64,000 nucleotides of DNA. Origin: Brachyspira murdochii DSM 12563. GTDB taxonomy: Bacteria > Spirochaetota > Brachyspiria > Brachyspirales > Brachyspiraceae. The stretch is from NCBI RefSeq assembly GCF_000092845.1, contig NC_014150.1:868001-932000 (forward strand), written 5' to 3'. The notes under the pieces are model-generated. The model was given only the letters and a program-made list of their open reading frames with translations, was not told the DNA's origin and searched no databases. The translations under genes were made by a program, and so were the position numbers. The stretch's first letter is position 1, and every line of letters begins with the position of its first letter. Below are positions 9,339-19,056 of the stretch, piece by piece.

Positions 9339-9341
9339 TAA

Positions 9342-10025
9342 TCAAACCTCCGCACCATTTTTATATTTATCAAACATTCCGTCTTCTCTGAAACTGTAAT
9401 AAGAATTAGCGGCAATTATAATATGATCAAGCATTTTTATATCAACCATTTTAAATGCTTTATACAGTACATTCGTTATATTAATATCCTCTTTAGAAGG
9501 TTTTGCTATACCGGATGGGTGATTATGAGATACTATTACATAACTAGACCCCAAAGATAATGATTTTTCTACTAAATCTCTAGGATATATAGTAGCTGAA
9601 TCTATAGTTCCTCTGAATATATGCTCCATTGATATGAATTTTTTATTTACGTCTAAACAAACAATAGAAAAAGTTTCAAATTTTAATTTTCCTAATTTTA
9701 TTATTAGATAATTTATCAAATCTCTTTTTTTAAAATTAGGCGTGTCCGCTTTTAAGCTGCTTAATAAATAGTATTCTAAAATAGAAGGTATGCTCTTTAT
9801 AAGTTTTATCTTCTTATCATTAAGACCCTTTACTCTCAAAAGCTCCTTGTCTGAAGCATTAACTATATTATATAAATTATAAAAGCTGTAATATAACTTA
9901 TCTACTATAGTATTTGCCCTCTCTAAAGATATGCCGTTTGATATAATAGAGGCTAATATTTGTTTTTCGTCTACTAAATCGGCATTACTAAATTGCAGGT
10001 TATTATTATAAAAATCATTATACAT
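9342..10025 (-). CDS. radC: RadC-family JAB-domain protein
   Basis: 227 residues, the usual RadC length. An N-terminal helix-hairpin-helix-like part (RVKGLNDKKIKLIK, about 64-77) precedes a JAB1/MPN metalloprotease-like fold with the complete JAMM signature H167-x-H169-P-S-G followed by D180. The family was named for DNA repair, but a direct repair role has been withdrawn and its function is unclear; many copies sit on mobile elements. No integrase or phage gene is present here, and it is in an operon with an XRE regulator. Confidence 0.92.
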   Translation of the reverse strand: MYNDFYNNNLQFSNADLVDEKQILASIISNGISLERANTIVDKLYYSFYNLYNIVNASDKELLRVKGLNDKKIKLIKSIPSILEYYLLSSLKADTPNFKKRDLINYLIIKLGKLKFETFSIVCLDVNKKFISMEHIFRGTIDSATIYPRDLVEKSLSLGSSYVIVSHNHPSGIAKPSKEDINITNVLYKAFKMVDIKMLDHIIIAANSYYSFREDGMFDKYKNGAEV

Positions 10026-10176
10026 AAATACTTCCTTAATAAATTATAGTATAGCCTATAGTTAAACAAATTTTTTTTTAAAAATAAGCCATTTATTAAA
10101 GAAAATAAACAGTATATACTTTACTTTTTATAATTTTTTAAAAAAACTTAATATTATTATAAAAAAATTATACACT

Positions 10177-11676
10177 TTAATAAGTTAAAGAATATATTAA
10201 TTTTATACTTCCAGACGCTTCATTAGCACCGATTGAAGAATTATTTATTGTAATCTCAAATTGTTTAGTTTCACCTTTTTTAAGAGTAAAAGTTCTATCA
10301 AATGAAACATCAGAAACATCTCCAGAAGATGAATCAAATACAAACATATCCTGAGTTTTATCATATCTAAACTTTATCAAAGGCTTATCTTGCTCTATCA
10401 AAATAGAAGCAGAATCAATTTGCGGTATTTTGTAAGTTCTGTCATACATTGTAATAGAAGCATCTAAATAAAAATAAATTTCATCGCTATCATCATACTG
10501 CACATCAAGAGTATATATTGTAGAAAGTATGCTCTTGCTTTCACCAACATTTACTGTGGTCAAGGAATCAAAGAATAAACTAGGCTTACCTTTTGAAGCA
10601 ATTACATTATAATTAATAGTATCTGTATTTAAATTATAACTAAGTCTTATATCATAACTAAAACCTGCATAATTTAAATACTCTGATGCACCGCCAAGTT
10701 TTTTTGATAAACTTTGAGCACTAATATTTTGTATCTGCAAATCCTGAACCTGCAAAGCTATTTTATTTTTCTCAACTATCTTCATGGGCAAATAAGGAGA
10801 GCGTCCAGGACTTCCATTGCTTGCTACATTTCTTTTCAAATCGGTAGGACTTCCGTCAAGTCTAGGAGCATAACTATTGTCATTAGCTATAGATAAAGTA
10901 CACCAAGGATATATTTCTATAGTACCATCAGAATGAACTATACCTACTGGGTCATACTCATAAAAATAAGTAAGCCCTTCAACAGCAAATTTATTCTGTT
11001 CATTTAAAGTGGCACTATCAGCACTGGCCTCCCATCCAAGTTCCACTGCACCCCACTCCATAGGAGCAGGTATTCCAAAAATTAATTTCCATTTTGTAGG
11101 TATGGCAAAGGCAAATACTAATTTTGAATAACGGTCTATTGCTATTAAATAATTATCAGTATCAAGACCTGCACTTCCAGTAAAACGATAAAACCAAAAT
11201 CTTTCAAGTCTATCGCTTTTATTATATGCACTTGTTGATGAAAAAGTAGGATTCATATTTTTATACATATAATACTTTACTTTTGTAACAGTAAAACCTG
11301 CAGCTTTTGTATTAGTTCCGTCATAATAATATTCATTTCTTGACAAATCGAGAGGCTTCCAAGTATCATCTTTAATAAGCATGTATGTAGGCTCATTTTT
11401 AAGTCCGAAAGAAGCTGCTATTACATATTCACTGTCAAGATCAAGAGTAAAACCTCCATAATCATCATTATTCCATTCGCCAGTTTTAAAAGGATCTTCT
11501 GCATCACTTAAAATGCCTTCTCCTCCTATATCTGGTTCATCTGTATCACCGCTTATATCACTATTAGACCTTGACATCTCCTGATAATAATATCTAGGAT
11601 TAAAACGGCTATTGCAAGTATTTAATAATAACACTGCTAGAAGCATTGATAAAATAATAAATATAGTATTTTTCAT
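10177..11676 (-). CDS. FNPRYYY-family lipoprotein, C-terminal type A
   Basis: 499 residues; signal peptide with lipobox LNTC, then RFNPRYYYQ, the hallmark shared with the genes at 12314, 14537 and 16179. The N-terminal half (to about 295) carries the shared landmarks: acidic linker, DPFKTGEWNNDDY, a YLIAIDRYSKLVFAF segment, FYEYDPVG and GRSPYLPM. The C-terminal half is beta-rich, without the KGKTY repeats, and resembles that of the gene at 14537 (SKKLGG, YDIRLSYNLNTDTINY, VIASK, MYDRTY). It is the most divergent and last member of the array. Surface or periplasmic location is inferred from the lipobox. Function unknown. Confidence 0.8.
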   Translation of the reverse strand: MKNTIFIILSMLLAVLLLNTCNSRFNPRYYYQEMSRSNSDISGDTDEPDIGGEGILSDAEDPFKTGEWNNDDYGGFTLDLDSEYVIAASFGLKNEPTYMLIKDDTWKPLDLSRNEYYYDGTNTKAAGFTVTKVKYYMYKNMNPTFSSTSAYNKSDRLERFWFYRFTGSAGLDTDNYLIAIDRYSKLVFAFAIPTKWKLIFGIPAPMEWGAVELGWEASADSATLNEQNKFAVEGLTYFYEYDPVGIVHSDGTIEIYPWCTLSIANDNSYAPRLDGSPTDLKRNVASNGSPGRSPYLPMKIVEKNKIALQVQDLQIQNISAQSLSKKLGGASEYLNYAGFSYDIRLSYNLNTDTINYNVIASKGKPSLFFDSLTTVNVGESKSILSTIYTLDVQYDDSDEIYFYLDASITMYDRTYKIPQIDSASILIEQDKPLIKFRYDKTQDMFVFDSSSGDVSDVSFDRTFTLKKGETKQFEITINNSSIGANEASGSIKLIYSLTY

Positions 11677-11802
11677 AGTATATAATTCTTATAAATAATT
11701 TTATAATATAATTATACTAATAAAATAAATTAAGTAAACAATATATAAAATTTATTTAAAAAAAAATAGTCAGAATTAAACTGCCTATAAATATAATTAT
11801 TT

Positions 11803-12183
11803 TTATTTAGTTGAATTATTTAACTCTACATTTGATATTTTATAGCTTACCGAATCTCTCACACTAAAAAGTAAACTTGTATTTCCATAAAAATTAAGTA
11901 TATATGTATATGAGCTATTAAGTTTAGACTTAATAGTAAAATTACCAGTAGTTACAACTGAAGTAATATCAAAAGTCTCGCTATTAACTGTAATACCATT
12001 AAATGCATAAACAACTATTTTAAGATTCTGCTTATCCTCTTTTGAAACAGTAACTATAATATTTTTATTTTTACTCTCATAAGTACCCGCTCTGTCTTTA
12101 AACTTCATTCCAGAACTTCCCAAAGAAGATGTACATGAAAGTATGAATAAAGATATAAGTAATAAAATAATTTTCTTAAACAT
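11803..12183 (-). CDS. Small lipoprotein of the FNPRYYY array
   Basis: 126 residues; signal peptide with lipobox LSC (ILSCTSS), then a single beta-rich domain starting MKFKDRAGTYESKNKNIIV. This resembles one of the ~100-residue KFRD/GKTY modules repeated in the large lipoprotein at 12314, so it may be a free-standing copy of that module. It lacks the FNPRYYY motif. It sits between two array members and after a terminator, so it probably has its own promoter. Function unknown. Confidence 0.7.
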   Translation of the reverse strand: MFKKIILLLISLFILSCTSSLGSSGMKFKDRAGTYESKNKNIIVTVSKEDKQNLKIVVYAFNGITVNSETFDITSVVTTGNFTIKSKLNSSYTYILNFYGNTSLLFSVRDSVSYKISNVELNNSTK

Positions 12184-12255
12184 TTTTATTTATCCTAACA
12201 TTATTTATATTATTGTATTATATAAAAAAAATTGTGTTTGTAAATATAAAAATTT

Positions 12256-12292
12256 AATAAAAAGCGGAGAGATTCTTCAGGTACTCCCCGCT
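12256..12292 (-). terminator. Rho-independent terminator after the 705-residue lipoprotein
   Basis: On the minus strand AGCGGGGAG pairs with CTCTCCGCT (one G-U) over a 12-base loop and is followed by TTTTT, about 20 bases past the stop at 12314. It is the clearest terminator in the array. Confidence 0.8.
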
Positions 12293-12313
12293 AATTTTGT
12301 TAATTATATATTA

Positions 12314-14431
12314 TTATTTTCTATAACCCTCATCCCCTAAGAACCACCATTGAATTGTACCTTCTGTAGATGCTGGAGTTGATTTAATTATATCATCATT
12401 AGATGTCAATTCCACACCGTAATAATTATCAAACCACATATTATTTACTTTAACATAAACAGCCCTATATTTATATTCTGATTCATTATCATATCTATAT
12501 AATGTCCAAGTATTTCCATTCCATTCTATAGTTTTACCGTCATCTTTGAATATATAAGTATTGCCATCATATTCAAATGTAGGGTTATCTCTCACTCTAT
12601 CTAGGAATATAGGACCTTCATCCTTAAATGAAGTAGAACCAACAGCCTGATCTCCTCTATAAAGAGTTTCATTATCATATTTTATACTAAACTCTATAAC
12701 AGTACCATCATGTTCATATTCAGCTGATTTATCTCCGCCAGATTTAAAAGTATAAGATGTAGTCTTAGTTTCACCTCTCCAAACTTGTTCACTAATATTA
12801 AGTGTTTGTCCGTTAGGCGTAAACTCATAAGTATATAATGTTAAACTTTTACCTGTTGCTTGATATTCATTAGGCAAAGGATTAGATAAATCATATTCGC
12901 TATAATCTCTAAATTTATATGTTTTACCTTTAACATTTTCTACAAAGTTACCAGAGGCAATATTTATATTTAAATATCCTTCATGATAGCTTATAGCACT
13001 TGTAGCTCCAGCAAAAGGAGAAGAACCCAAAGACCAATATAAAGTATCATCTTTATTTCCCTTAGTATTAGCTAATTTCAATCCCCAATATGCAAGACTA
13101 CCTTCTTTATATTCAGCCTTATCCGAATCTTTATATTCGGCAGAGAATGTGTATGTAGCATCTAACTTACCACTTTTATATTCATATAAAGTATTACCAT
13201 CTGGACTAAATTTATACTCATAACTTCCATCAGATGCTTTATATGTTTTACCTGCTACTCTGTCTATAAATGCAGGACCATTATCCTGATAGTTAAGAAT
13301 ATATTCTCTCGTACCGTCTTTTATTTTATCATAAGTACCAAGACCTGTTACAGTTAAGTCTCCATACTTTAATGATGTAGCTCCAACAGCCTTGCTGGCA
13401 TCGCAAGTATATTGTGTAGTAGTTTGACCATCATAGAAATGATCTTTTGTTACAGTAAGAGTTTTTCCATCTTCAGAAAACTTATATGTATATAAAGTTA
13501 ATCTATCTCTAGCTCCATAAGTTTTTCCTTTTAATTGATCTAATATAGTTTGAGGATCTATGTCATCAATATTAACCATATAGTATGGAGAACGACCTGC
13601 ACTAGCTGGACCATCATAATAAGCTATGCCTCTGCTTGCATCATGTACTTGAGGGAAATAGGCATTAGCGTCTTTAGCCATTTCATTTTGATATTCTCTA
13701 TATAAAGTTAATTTTAACGAATCTGATGAGGCATCATAAGCCATAAAACCTATAGGGTCATATTCATAAAAAGGTCTTTTCTCTCCATGAAGCTCTACCG
13801 CCTCAAAAGCTGTAGGATATGCCTGACCCATAGTGCTTCCTGTTTTGGTTATTTTACCATAGGCAAATACCAATTTTGAATATGTGTCTACTGCTATCAA
13901 ATAGTTATTCAATGGAACAACTACGGCATTACCTACAAGTCTGTAGAATACAAATCTTTTCATTCTCTCAGATTTATTATAAGAATTTTCAGGTGCAATT
14001 AATGGGTTTTTATAATCATATCTATAGAAAGTAGCATCGCTTATACTATATCCCTGTGCTTTATTTGCCCCATCTTGTGCTTTATATTTATTTTCTGCTG
14101 TTGCTGCATCTGAAAGTGTCCAAACAGTACCATCTTTGAAGAAAGTATATACTGGAACATTATTTCCATCAAAACTTGCAGCAAATAAAAATTCTAATAT
14201 TTTACTTCCGTCAAATTGATAATCAATAGAGTTCCATTGACCATTCAAAAATGGGTCTTGGTCAGTAGGAACTTCTGCAATTCCTAAATCCACATCGGCA
14301 GGAGTACCATCTTCTAATGTGCTAGTTGATGAACTTTTATTATAATAATATCTAGGATTAAAGAAATGTCCGCCGCAGGACATCATAAACATAGATATTA
14401 TCACTAAAAATAATAAATAAGTTTTTTTCAT
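12314..14431 (-). CDS. FNPRYYY-family lipoprotein with KGKTY-type repeat modules (type B)
   Basis: 705 residues, the largest array member. Signal peptide with lipobox MSCGG, then FFNPRYYYNKSSS, and the conserved N-terminal half to GRSPYYM (about 280-285). The C-terminal half is built of about four beta-rich modules of 90-110 residues beginning near 300 (KGKTYGARDR), 391 (RVAGKTYKAS), 499 (VKGKTYKFRD) and 614 (DNPTFEYDGNTY). Each has a (Y)KFSxDGxTL-like strand and several end in GPxFxDRV. Probably membrane-anchored on the surface or in the periplasm. AAGGAG precedes the ATG. Function not recognised; tandem repeats suggest binding or display. Confidence 0.8.
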   Translation of the reverse strand: MKKTYLLFLVIISMFMMSCGGHFFNPRYYYNKSSSTSTLEDGTPADVDLGIAEVPTDQDPFLNGQWNSIDYQFDGSKILEFLFAASFDGNNVPVYTFFKDGTVWTLSDAATAENKYKAQDGANKAQGYSISDATFYRYDYKNPLIAPENSYNKSERMKRFVFYRLVGNAVVVPLNNYLIAVDTYSKLVFAYGKITKTGSTMGQAYPTAFEAVELHGEKRPFYEYDPIGFMAYDASSDSLKLTLYREYQNEMAKDANAYFPQVHDASRGIAYYDGPASAGRSPYYMVNIDDIDPQTILDQLKGKTYGARDRLTLYTYKFSEDGKTLTVTKDHFYDGQTTTQYTCDASKAVGATSLKYGDLTVTGLGTYDKIKDGTREYILNYQDNGPAFIDRVAGKTYKASDGSYEYKFSPDGNTLYEYKSGKLDATYTFSAEYKDSDKAEYKEGSLAYWGLKLANTKGNKDDTLYWSLGSSPFAGATSAISYHEGYLNINIASGNFVENVKGKTYKFRDYSEYDLSNPLPNEYQATGKSLTLYTYEFTPNGQTLNISEQVWRGETKTTSYTFKSGGDKSAEYEHDGTVIEFSIKYDNETLYRGDQAVGSTSFKDEGPIFLDRVRDNPTFEYDGNTYIFKDDGKTIEWNGNTWTLYRYDNESEYKYRAVYVKVNNMWFDNYYGVELTSNDDIIKSTPASTEGTIQWWFLGDEGYRK

Positions 14432-14449
14432 ATATATCTCCTTAATATT

Positions 14450-14473
14450 AAAAAGCTATTTTTCAAGCTCTTT
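14450..14473 (-). terminator. Weak terminator hairpin between array lipoproteins
   Basis: On the minus strand AAAGAGCT pairs with AGCTTTTT across an 8-base loop, with more T downstream. It lies 64 bases past the stop at 14537 and just ahead of the next gene's ribosome site. Confidence 0.45.
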
Positions 14474-14536
14474 ACATAATAATAAACTTTAACATTATAA
14501 ATACAATAAACAGCAATAATATTACAGTTTATTTTA

Positions 14537-16117
14537 TTATTTAATTACTTCATTAATAGTAAACTTTAAATTTAATTCTATCTTATTATTAAGACCTGTT
14601 GCTCCTCCTTCAGGGACTGCATTATAATCTCCATCTTGTCCATCTAATTCAAGAGATATGCTTCCTTGTCCATTATTCAATGACAAACTAATATTAGAAT
14701 CTATCATTCTTAATCTATTACCATATCCATCAACAGCCGAATCATAATTAAAAGTTTTTGTATCTTTATTATATTTTAATTTTATGTATATCTTATTATC
14801 TTCACTGTAACTATATGGCAAGAATAACTGATAACCTGTAATATCTGGATCCAAATATCTTTCATCATATTTTGTTACATTAATACCTATATTCATATAC
14901 ATATCATCACTTTCTTTATACTCTATCTCTATAGGAGACTGAAGCTCATTAATTAAATCCTTAGTCTCAGAGAGATTAACTTGTATACTATCTTTAACTT
15001 TGCTTCCTGTTTTTGAAGCAACTGTTGTATAAGAAATTATATCATCACTTGCTCCATAAATAGACATGCCAATATTATATAAGAAATTTCCATAATTAAA
15101 TTTATCTTTAACTTCACCGTATTCTAATCCAAACCAACCGCCTAAAGTAGAATAAACCCTATTAGCACTTTGAGAATCTATATTTTTTATAGTACCACTA
15201 AATACTACATTGATATATTTTTTAGGTGTAGTATCTTCAACATAATATGGAGAGCGTCCCGGATTATCTCTTGTAGCCAATTCTCTAACTTTTCCATCTG
15301 ATGTTTTATGCACAGAAGGAACATAATCTGTGGCACCTGACGCCATTTCATTTTTATATTCATCATATAAAATAACAGAACCATCTTTATGAACAAAGCC
15401 TATAGGATCGTATTCGTAAAATTTTCTTTTATCTGCATATTTTTCTATAGCATCAAATGCAGTAGGATATTTTTGTCCAAATGTAGAACCTGTACTAGTT
15501 ATCTTAGCATAAGCAAAAATAAATTTAGAATATTTATCCACTGCTATAAGATAGTTATTCATAGGAACATTAGCAGCAGAACCATCAATTCTCATAAATA
15601 TAAATCTCTCTAACCTAGAAGAAGAATTATAACTTCCATTGGCATCAAGCAAAGGATTTTTTCTTACATATTTGTATACCACCATACCTGATATAGATAC
15701 ATTTACTGGAGAAGTTACCTTATTTCCATCAGGAGAAGCATCGAATGAGAATTCATTTTTTAGAGCGTCCCCTTGTTTCCATATTCTACCATCTGTTGGA
15801 ATAAAAAATTGGTAGCTTGGAACATTTCCGCTTCCAAAACTAACTTTCATGAACCATTTATCTATAATACTACCGTCAAAAATATAGTCTTCATTATTCC
15901 AGCCATCATATCCATCGCCTTTATAGTTAGGATCAAAAGGATCTTCTTCTGGAGATAAATTTTCATCTCCTAAATCTACATCTCCTCCTCCTGATTCTCC
16001 AGGATTTGAAGAACTGCTTGATTTATTATAATAATACCTAGGATTAAAGAAACGCCCGCCGCAGGACATCATAAACATAGATATTATTACTAAAAATAAT
16101 AAATAAATCTTTTTCAT
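14537..16117 (-). CDS. FNPRYYY-family lipoprotein, C-terminal type A
   Basis: 526 residues. The signal peptide is almost identical to those of the genes at 12314 and 16179 (VIISMFMMSCGG), followed by RFFNPRYYYNKSSSSS. The shared N-terminal half includes YKGDGYDGWNNEDY, MNNYLIAVDKYSKFIFAYAK, FYEYDPIGF and GRSPYYVED. The C-terminal half has no KGKTY modules; it resembles the gene at 10177 and ends in beta-strand-rich sequence. The near-identical signal-peptide DNA among the three genes points to recent duplication. Function unknown; probable surface or periplasmic lipoprotein. Confidence 0.8.
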   Translation of the reverse strand: MKKIYLLFLVIISMFMMSCGGRFFNPRYYYNKSSSSSNPGESGGGDVDLGDENLSPEEDPFDPNYKGDGYDGWNNEDYIFDGSIIDKWFMKVSFGSGNVPSYQFFIPTDGRIWKQGDALKNEFSFDASPDGNKVTSPVNVSISGMVVYKYVRKNPLLDANGSYNSSSRLERFIFMRIDGSAANVPMNNYLIAVDKYSKFIFAYAKITSTGSTFGQKYPTAFDAIEKYADKRKFYEYDPIGFVHKDGSVILYDEYKNEMASGATDYVPSVHKTSDGKVRELATRDNPGRSPYYVEDTTPKKYINVVFSGTIKNIDSQSANRVYSTLGGWFGLEYGEVKDKFNYGNFLYNIGMSIYGASDDIISYTTVASKTGSKVKDSIQVNLSETKDLINELQSPIEIEYKESDDMYMNIGINVTKYDERYLDPDITGYQLFLPYSYSEDNKIYIKLKYNKDTKTFNYDSAVDGYGNRLRMIDSNISLSLNNGQGSISLELDGQDGDYNAVPEGGATGLNNKIELNLKFTINEVIK

Positions 16118-16134
16118 GAAATATTTTCCTAACT

Positions 16135-16172
16135 ATAATAGGCAAAAGACTGTTAAGTCCTTTACCTATTAT
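16135..16172 (-). other. Long imperfect hairpin between two array lipoprotein genes
   Basis: ATAATAGG(T/C)AAA-type arms of 16 bases (16135-16150 and 16157-16172, two G-U pairs in the transcript) enclose a 6-base loop. No T-run follows, so it is more likely an RNA-processing or stability element, or an attenuator, than a terminator. Confidence 0.45.
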
Positions 16173-16178
16173 ATACTC

Positions 16179-17974
16179 TTATTTAATTCTATTTGCATTC
16201 ATATCCAATCCCAAATTAGAAGTAGGATCATCTGGTATATCTATTTTACCCATACCAGGAACATTAATACCATATATACCTGATATAGGATGTAAAGTCA
16301 TACTAGAACGTATCATATCTCCTTTATTCTCTGCAGGATTAGAAATAACATTTCCATTTGCATCCCTTAAAACAACCCTTATATAATTGCCCAAATCTCC
16401 AGTCAAATTAGAACTAATATTCTCATACTTAGCAGTCCAAGTATTTGCAGCATCAGAATCAAAACGTGCAAGTCTGAATTTATATTCAACTGGCACCCAA
16501 TCTTCATTCCAAGGCAATAAAGCATCATCATATTGATACTTAATAGTAAGCTCTGTACCATCTTCATTAAAGATATATTCCAAATCTTTAAGGTTACTGC
16601 CTGTACTAACAGGGAAACTAGCAACAAGCTTTCCAAACCCCAAGCAATATTTTGCTCTCCATCTTTTTTGAAATTTGCATTTTTAAGTCTGTCTACAAAT
16701 ATTGGTCCATAATCTGCAAAATTAGGATCTAATACCTGTCCTGAAACTGATATTGTATTTTCTCCATTATAATCTACTATAGAAATTGAAATACTATCAT
16801 TAGTATCAGAAATATTTGTATAAGTAGCTCTATCTTTAGCATTTATTTTACTAAGTTTATATGTTACAGTTGAGCTTTTAGTATTTTCAAAAGTTCTATC
16901 CTGTGAGATATTTAAAGTTTCTCCATTATCTGTCAATGTATATTTGTATAAAGTAATACTTTTTCCAGAGTATCCTTTTGCTCTCCAATCCTCCAAATCT
17001 ATTTGAGCTTTTTCATCTGTATCATTTTTTACAAATCCTGAATAATCACGCCATTTATATTCTTTTTGTAATTTTGCGATTTCTTCTTTATATATATTTT
17101 TATCTTCTTCACTTGCCTCAGAATTATTAACCATAGGTATATATGGAGAATGACCAGGCTTATTCTCATTATGTTCAGCTACTGTGGTATATCCATGATT
17201 CATAGGTAAATATTCTGTAGGATTATTAACGAACTCAGTCTTATAATGCTGATAAAATACAACAGTACCAGTTTTATCAACATAACCTATAGGGTCATAT
17301 TCATAAAAAGCATTACCTGTTTTTTCTATAGCCTCAAACTCCATAGGAACTTTATCATTCATAATTTCTTGAACATCTATAATTTTACCAAATGCAAAAA
17401 CAAATTTAGAATAAGTATCAACGGCTATCAAATATTGCTGCAATGTAACTATTCCTCCACCTGTTTCTCCATATATAGAATAAAAGCGAAATCTATCCAA
17501 TCTTCCTTCTAAATATCCACTTTTATCATAAAGAGGATTTTCTCCATTATATTTGTATATTGTAGCTTTATTTATTGGGAATCCTGAAGCTGTATTATCT
17601 CCGTCATTCGGATTATAAAAATCAGCAGACTTTTTCTTCCAATCTAAGCCGCCACTAGACCACTTTTTAGAAGTATCTGAAAAGAATTTATATATAGGTA
17701 ATTTATCTCCTCTAAAACTAGATTTAAATAACCACTCATCAAAAATACTAGCGTCATATTCTCCATAATCAGGTCTATTCCAATCTCCAACCAAAAATGG
17801 ATCTTCATTAGGTGAAACTTCTTTAGGAGGTTCTGTAGGGGTTGTATCTGTTTCTACATTAGAATTATAAGACGAACTTTTATTATAATAATACCTAGGG
17901 TTAAAGAAATGCCCTCCGCAAGACATCATAAACATAGATATTATCACAAAAAATAAGAAATAGTTCTTTTTCAT
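16179..17974 (-). pseudogene. FNPRYYY-family lipoprotein, type B, frameshifted
   Basis: Signal peptide with MSCGG, FFNPRYYYNKSSS and the shared N-terminal half to GHSPYIPM are intact. One KWRDY module (YSGKSITLYKYTLTDNGETL) follows. The frame is then lost at a CCCC tract (16638-16641; GGGG in the coding strand): upstream reads NANFKKDGEQNIAWG, and the next frame continues FGKLVASFPVSTGSNLKDLEY to a stop at 16179. Five G instead of four would give one protein of about 598 residues. As read, the first frame ends at 16403 after 523 codons with an unrelated hydrophobic tail. It could be a pseudogene, a phase-variable gene or a sequencing error; the sequence alone cannot separate these. Confidence 0.75.
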
Positions 17975-17994
17975 ATAGTGCCTCTAATTATTAA

Positions 17995-18804
17995 TTATCC
18001 TTTAAATGCTAAACCTAATGTTATACCAAAATCTAATGAATTGATATAATAAGATTTTAAAGGTGTCTCCATAGTAAAATTAGGAGCTGCAGCCTGCATA
18101 AGTGTAAATAAAGAATCAGGCATTGTTATATATTTTGGAGAATACACATTAAATCTTGTATAAGCACCTAATATAACCTCAACTCTGTCATTTACAGGCT
18201 GATTATATTCTATCATAAACTTTATACTAAACATTACTGGATTCATATTCTTAATCATAAAGTCAGTAACAATTATCTCTCCTATTTCTGGGAAACCAGG
18301 CATTTCACTGTCAAAATAAGCCAAATATTCTGGAGATGTATCTGCTATCAATTTACCGCCTATATGAAGTCCTAAAGCTAATCTGCTGTTTAAGAAATAA
18401 GCTTTAGTACCAACCCCAAAACTTATTACTGGAGCATAAGAAACATTGATATAAGCATTTGCTGTTACTCCTTCTATAGTATTACCAGCTATTTGTCCTG
18501 CAAATCCGCTTCCTACACCTAAAGAACCAAATACGCTCATGCCGCTAAATTTAGCAGGATCCATTCCATTAAACCATCTTTCAGATCCGAATAAATAGCC
18601 AAGCTCAGCCTCTCCGTCCATAGTGTATCCTACAGATCCTTTCATATATGCAGCACCAATTTTATTTAAATCCGACTGACTTATTGAAGGCATGGTTGCT
18701 GTACCATTAAAGTTGGCCTTTAATGCCCATATAAAACCTTCGTCAAAACCATATGCAAGCGAAAAACTTGCCGCCATGAAAATATAGATAAATAATTTTT
18801 TCAT
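17995..18804 (-). CDS. Putative outer-membrane beta-barrel protein
   Basis: 269 residues with a cleavable signal peptide (MKKLFIYIFMAASFSLAYG) and no lipobox. The mature part has alternating hydrophobic strands and Gly/aromatic-rich turns (VFGSLGVGSGFAGQ, AYINVSYAPVISFGVG, LALGLHIGGK), with a C-terminal strand FGITLGLAFKG, as expected for a small barrel. It lies 20 bases upstream of the FNPRYYY lipoprotein array on the same strand and could lead that operon. No specific family was recognised; Brachyspira Vsp-type surface proteins are a possible but unproved relation. Confidence 0.65.
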   Translation of the reverse strand: MKKLFIYIFMAASFSLAYGFDEGFIWALKANFNGTATMPSISQSDLNKIGAAYMKGSVGYTMDGEAELGYLFGSERWFNGMDPAKFSGMSVFGSLGVGSGFAGQIAGNTIEGVTANAYINVSYAPVISFGVGTKAYFLNSRLALGLHIGGKLIADTSPEYLAYFDSEMPGFPEIGEIIVTDFMIKNMNPVMFSIKFMIEYNQPVNDRVEVILGAYTRFNVYSPKYITMPDSLFTLMQAAAPNFTMETPLKSYYINSLDFGITLGLAFKG

Positions 18805-19056
18805 AAGAATTTTCTCCCACTAATAAAAATCGACAAATTATAAAAAATGTTTATATCTACATTCTACTATTTATTTTTTTCTAAGTAAATACTATTTTTA
18901 CAGAATTTTACAACAAATTTATGATTATGTTTATTCAAGCATAGCATGATAATACATTTAATACATATATTCCCGACATTATTTTAATTCTGTATTGTTT
19001 TTGATAGACATTTTTGAGATAATGTTTATTTTATTATAGTTAATTCATACTATTTT

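Noticed and set aside
8919-10025. radC-XRE as the edge of a prophage or integrated element
   Set aside because: No integrase, attachment repeat, phage gene or composition change was seen around it.
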